A DNA stretch of 10,917 nucleotides from Phoronis ovalis (lineage: Eukaryota > Phoronida > Phoronidae). The DNA lies in the NCBI GenBank assembly GCA_028565635.1, contig JAOXYB010046025.1, forward strand, positions 1-10,917. The letters run 5' to 3'. Made by a program: the position numbers and the translations under genes. Positions 8,840 through 10,917 of this stretch are shown here, piece by piece (within the stretch, counting starts at the first letter, position 1; every line of letters starts with the position of its first letter). The notes beneath the pieces were generated by a model. That model was given only the letters and a program-made list of their open reading frames with translations, was not told the origin of the DNA and searched no databases.

Positions 8840-8919
8840 TGCAATCCCACGCAATGGGATGGTTTTCTCAGCTCGGCTTGTTACTGAAGAAAAATTTTAT
8901 ACAAAGAACGAGGCACCCG
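8840..8919 (+). CDS. ABCA-type transporter, first coding exon (14-base 5' UTR plus codons 1-22)
   Basis: This exon encodes the cytoplasmic N-terminus of an ABC subfamily A full transporter, a family of lipid/sterol or retinoid exporters and importers in plasma or organelle membranes. A T-rich tract ending in ACAG (8838-8839) is a good acceptor, so an intron probably lies in the 5' UTR. The ATG is at 8854 with G at -3 and G at +4, a favourable initiation context. The peptide begins MGWFSQLGLLLKKNF, matching the family pattern in which an aromatic/hydrophobic start is followed by LLLWKN and then a basic patch (here IQRTR). The exon gives exactly 22 codons and ends in phase 0 before GTATGA at 8920. 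As I recall, vertebrate ABCA1 and ABCA4 also have 22 codons here. The Trp usually seen before KN is Lys in this copy. The family call rests on all three exons together; the exact paralogue is not resolvable. Confidence 0.88.
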
Positions 8920-9218
8920 GTATGAACATAATCCGTAATATTATAAATTCTTATTTATAATTGAACTACACATGTATACTGCACGGCATTGAAGAACACC
9001 ATGTATCAGCTTCATACTTTAAAATGTATAGCTTTATCTCAATGTTTTATTTGTATATTTCGCTATCTACCAACAAGCTGCAAGTGTAAATTCAAACAGT
9101 TTTGTGTTTAGAAGTATATTGTAGTACTTCATATGAAAACAAGCAAAATACAATGCACCACACATCAGTGCGTTACAATTTGCAAATTTTACTTTGATTC
9201 TAACACATTTTCTTGTAG
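8920..9218 (+). other. intron 1 of the ABCA-type gene
   Basis: A 299-base phase-0 intron bounded by GTATGA and TTGTAG, AT-rich, with a CTAAC branch-point-like motif 15 bases before the 3' end. I see nothing else in it. Confidence 0.88.
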
Positions 9219-9312
9219 ACGTTGCTTGTATTTGAGGTGATATGGCCCATAGCAATTTTTCTCGTGGTGGCCATAGTAAGGCAAGGGGCAGGCCCCGTAC
9301 AACAAACACAAT
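9219..9312 (+). CDS. ABCA-type transporter, second coding exon (first transmembrane helix)
   Basis: The exon is 94 bases, starts in phase 0 after TTTTCTTGTAG and ends in phase 1 before GTAAGT (9313). A CTAAC branch-point-like sequence lies at 9200-9204. It encodes residues 23-53 plus the first base of codon 54. The peptide runs TLLVFEVIWPIAIFLVVAIV and then RQGAGPVQQTQ. This is the first membrane-spanning helix, with the family's LLxxEVxWP entry motif, leading out to the lumenal/extracellular side. Human ABCA1 has LLLEVAWPLFIFLILI at the same place, and ABCA4 exon 2, as I recall its coordinates, is also 94 bases with the same phases. The intron before it is 299 bases and the one after it 201 bases. 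A long open frame on the opposite strand here is only an antisense shadow of this exon. Confidence 0.95.
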
Positions 9313-9513
9313 GTAAGTATATTACTGTAGGCTAAGACACAGACTGACAATTATACACAGCTAGTAATGGATGGAAAGGCGCTTTGATAAATCATTCCCC
9401 TGATACAGAAAAAAATACAAAAGCACTCATATCTATTTTTAATATTTAAAAACGCTTATTAGTTATATTGCCCTCAGGTGTATATTCTTACACTTTTTTG
9501 CAATGTATTTTAG
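9313..9513 (+). other. intron 2 of the ABCA-type gene
   Basis: A 201-base phase-1 intron bounded by GTAAGT and TTTTAG that splits the codon for Cys54. The same codon is split at the same position in vertebrate ABCA4 (c.160/161), as I recall its coordinates. Confidence 0.92.
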
Positions 9514-9643
9514 GCACATATAACCCGCGTGCCATGCCAAGTGCTGGATTGGTGCCTTTTGTTGAAACATTCGTATGCAATATAAACAACAAATGTCAAA
9601 AAGAAGAAGACAAAGTAGTTGCAGGTGCCACAACAGGCGCAAG
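9514..9643 (+). CDS. ABCA-type transporter, third coding exon (start of first extracellular domain)
   Basis: The exon follows a pyrimidine-rich tract ending TTTTAG and ends before GTTAGT (9644). It starts in phase 1, completing the split codon for Cys54 (T + GC), and ends in phase 2. It encodes residues 54-96 plus two bases of residue 97. The motif CTYNPRAMPSAGLVPF, then CNINNKC, is the signature start of extracellular domain 1 in ABCA proteins (compare human ABCA1 CHFPNKAMPSAG and CNANNPC). The three cysteines fall at residues 54, 75 and 81, with the same spacing as in ABCA1, where lumenal cysteines form disulfides. The exon is 130 bases against 142 in ABCA4 as I recall, so it is 4 codons shorter in the variable part after the last Cys. 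That part is polar and Thr/Lys/Glu-rich. The frame happens to stay open past the donor to 9687. Confidence 0.95.
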
Positions 9644-10890
9644 GTTAGTGAAATTGCTAAAATTACAAAACATATCGATAAATATATGAATGAAATTTAA
9701 AAAATGATAAAAAGTATCCATTCTATTATACTGTTAGTGTCTACGACTATATATCTTATAAACTTAATAGTCAAAAATTGGTTTTCAAGTTATATACTGA
9801 TTCAGTTGCAGTGGTGGTATAAATGCTTCTTTTAGAATAAAGTGCAAGAATCAGGTTGCTCCATTGTGGATCTCTTGTAAATTATTTTTAACCTTAAATA
9901 AACTAAGTGACGATGTTAGATTTAAATAATCAGTTTCGTAAATACATTTGATTGTTTGTGATGTTTGCTATATTCCACAAAGTAAACAGACGTACTACCT
10001 AGGTCAGATCTCGAAGATGTAATAAGAGTTTTCTGCTCTGTTAATTTTTACATACCAAGTACTTATATTTTTGATGTATGTGTACGGGAGTAATAAATGG
10101 GCCAAGTTTTTGTGGGTTAATTACCTATACCCAGAATGAAGCTACAGGTCTGAAGTTGCATCACTATTTTTAGCAAGCCAGCAATAGGAAGTTATAATAT
10201 GGCATTCTTTAATTATATTTTCTAGAATTTTAATGTTTACATTTAACTTATTAAGTAAACATGGCTAAACTTTTTTTAATAATACAGATTGACTAATAGT
10301 AAAAGACTGTGAAGAGATCTATGTGAATTTGACATTCCAAAAAAGTTGAACATTTCAGTGTTTTGAATAGCAACTGGCCATGATTTTTGCTGTATAAGTA
10401 GGCCTATACTTGTAACATCATTGCCAGTGCATGGATTTCTTATCGATTTTTACCTTCCCCCATAATAGTATCACATCGTTTTTTAAAAAGAAATTAGCCT
10501 AATTCCTCGCAGATAATTCTGTCCATGTGTCATTTATGCGGACTGCACACCACCAGGGTGAATTGGATTATTTTAAAAACTTACACTACAAGATGTTACG
10601 GTGCGTGTGACTGCAGTGGTTAGACTATCGCCATGACAACAATCTAGTTACACTTGAGTAACTGACTGTCTGGCAAGGGTATGTTTTTATCATTCCTTGC
10701 AAAGGTATCTCGATAATCCTTGTTCAGGGTACACTATGTCATAATAAGATCAAAGTGCATTTGTACTCCCAGTCAACGCAAATATTACAAAAATGCATAT
10801 TTATACAGTGATGTTAATCACCATTGCTGTATTCGCAGACTATTTTTTTCCGGTTAATGTTTTTATTTGATAAGATGTGATTCTTTATAG
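9644..10890 (+). other. intron 3 of the ABCA-type gene (at least 1.2 kb; 3' end uncertain)
   Basis: The donor is GTTAGT and the intron is phase 2. The stretch is AT-rich with frequent stops. The only structure noted is a tRNA-like sequence around 10603-10632. No ABCA-like peptide was found inside, so the next exon is either at 10891 or beyond the window. Confidence 0.6.
10603..10632 (+). repeat. tRNA-like SINE head remnant (weak)
   Basis: The segment around GACTGCAGTGGTTAGACTAT resembles the start of many tRNA-derived SINEs (A-box area GCAGTGGTTAG), with one extra base relative to the A-box consensus. No B box follows within 80 bases. Bases 10614-10628 match 5189-5203 at 14 of 15 positions. 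Confidence 0.2.
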
Positions 10891-10917
10891 AATGCAGAAA
10901 CCACTAAAAATCCCTGT
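10891..10917 (+). CDS. possible fourth ABCA exon, cut by the window edge
   Basis: A T-rich stretch ending TTCTTTATAG gives an acceptor at 10889-10890. Joining the two leftover bases (AG) of the previous exon to A at 10891 gives Arg, then MQKPLKIP, and the frame is open to the last base. The phase fits, but only eight full residues are visible and this part of the extracellular domain is poorly conserved. There is therefore no motif to confirm it. Most other acceptor-like sites between 9644 and 10890 hit a stop quickly in the required phase, and the two with longer frames (from 9812 and about 10729) lack family motifs. This site is the best of a weak set. Confidence 0.3.

Noticed and set aside
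8696-8887. 63-codon plus-strand open frame overlapping exon 1
   Set aside because: It is in a different frame from the ABCA exon, runs through the intron and acceptor, and has no recognisable motif.
9067-9309. 80-codon open frame on the minus strand
   Set aside because: It is the antisense shadow of ABCA exon 2 (9219-9312) plus intron sequence; the plus-strand reading has the family motif and splice sites.
9812-9925. Possible exon after the acceptor-like TTGCAG at 9811, open for about 37 codons in the needed phase
   Set aside because: No ABCA motif, no convincing donor in a suitable phase, and the translation is ordinary AT-rich noise.
10729-10856. Possible exon after TTGTTCAG near 10728, open for about 42 codons
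   Set aside because: The peptide lacks any family pattern and no good donor follows before the stop.
1-10917. CRISPR array, bacterial operon, rRNA or intact tRNA
   Set aside because: No regularly spaced identical repeats, no prokaryotic gene packing, no rRNA-like segments and no sequence that folds into a complete cloverleaf.

Overview
This window looks like AT-rich metazoan (invertebrate) nuclear DNA. It has short exons with GT-AG introns of about 200-300 bases, decayed non-LTR retrotransposon remnants, tRNA-like SINE heads, microsatellites and almost no long open frames. A marine lophotrochozoan such as a mollusc is a reasonable guess from the style of the LINE and the intron sizes, but the sequence does not prove it.

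The one convincing host gene is at the right end, on the + strand: the 5' end of an ABC-transporter subfamily A gene (ABCA1/ABCA4-like). Three coding exons are legible. Exon 1 is 8854-8919 (22 codons from the ATG, preceded by a 14-base UTR after a splice acceptor). Exon 2 is 9219-9312 (94 bases, first transmembrane helix). Exon 3 is 9514-9643 (start of the first extracellular domain, with the family motif AMPSAG and three cysteines). Intron phases (0, 1, 2) and the sizes of the first two exons match my recollection of vertebrate ABCA4/ABCA1. Together they encode about the first 97 residues of a protein that is normally about 2,000 or more residues long. A weaker candidate for exon 4 begins at 10891 and is cut by the window edge. 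A GC-rich block ending in a good splice donor (8641) may be a 5' non-coding exon.

The left 8.5 kb contains no gene I can support. From left to right it holds: an imperfect inverted repeat flanked by direct repeats (59-132); a degenerate ~30-base tandem array (320-456); a dead Jockey/CR1-type reverse transcriptase fragment (616-1012) with a frameshift and a damaged active site, followed by a 3' tail that can fold (about 1013-1230); a poly-C run (1478-1491); a polyadenylation-signal/A-tract junction (1724-1751); a GC-contrasting block (about 2760-3020); an AT microsatellite (3155-3195); a second putative retroelement 3' end running into a trinucleotide microsatellite (about 4595-4681); a tRNA-derived SINE-like head (5121-5189); a cluster of GGTTAAC motifs (6115-6162); and a cluster of perfect hairpins (7667-7832). 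The rest is unremarkable AT-rich intergenic sequence.

I found no CRISPR array, operon, rRNA, intact tRNA or clearly novel system. The most valuable result is the start of the ABCA gene, whose exons are too short to show up as long open frames.
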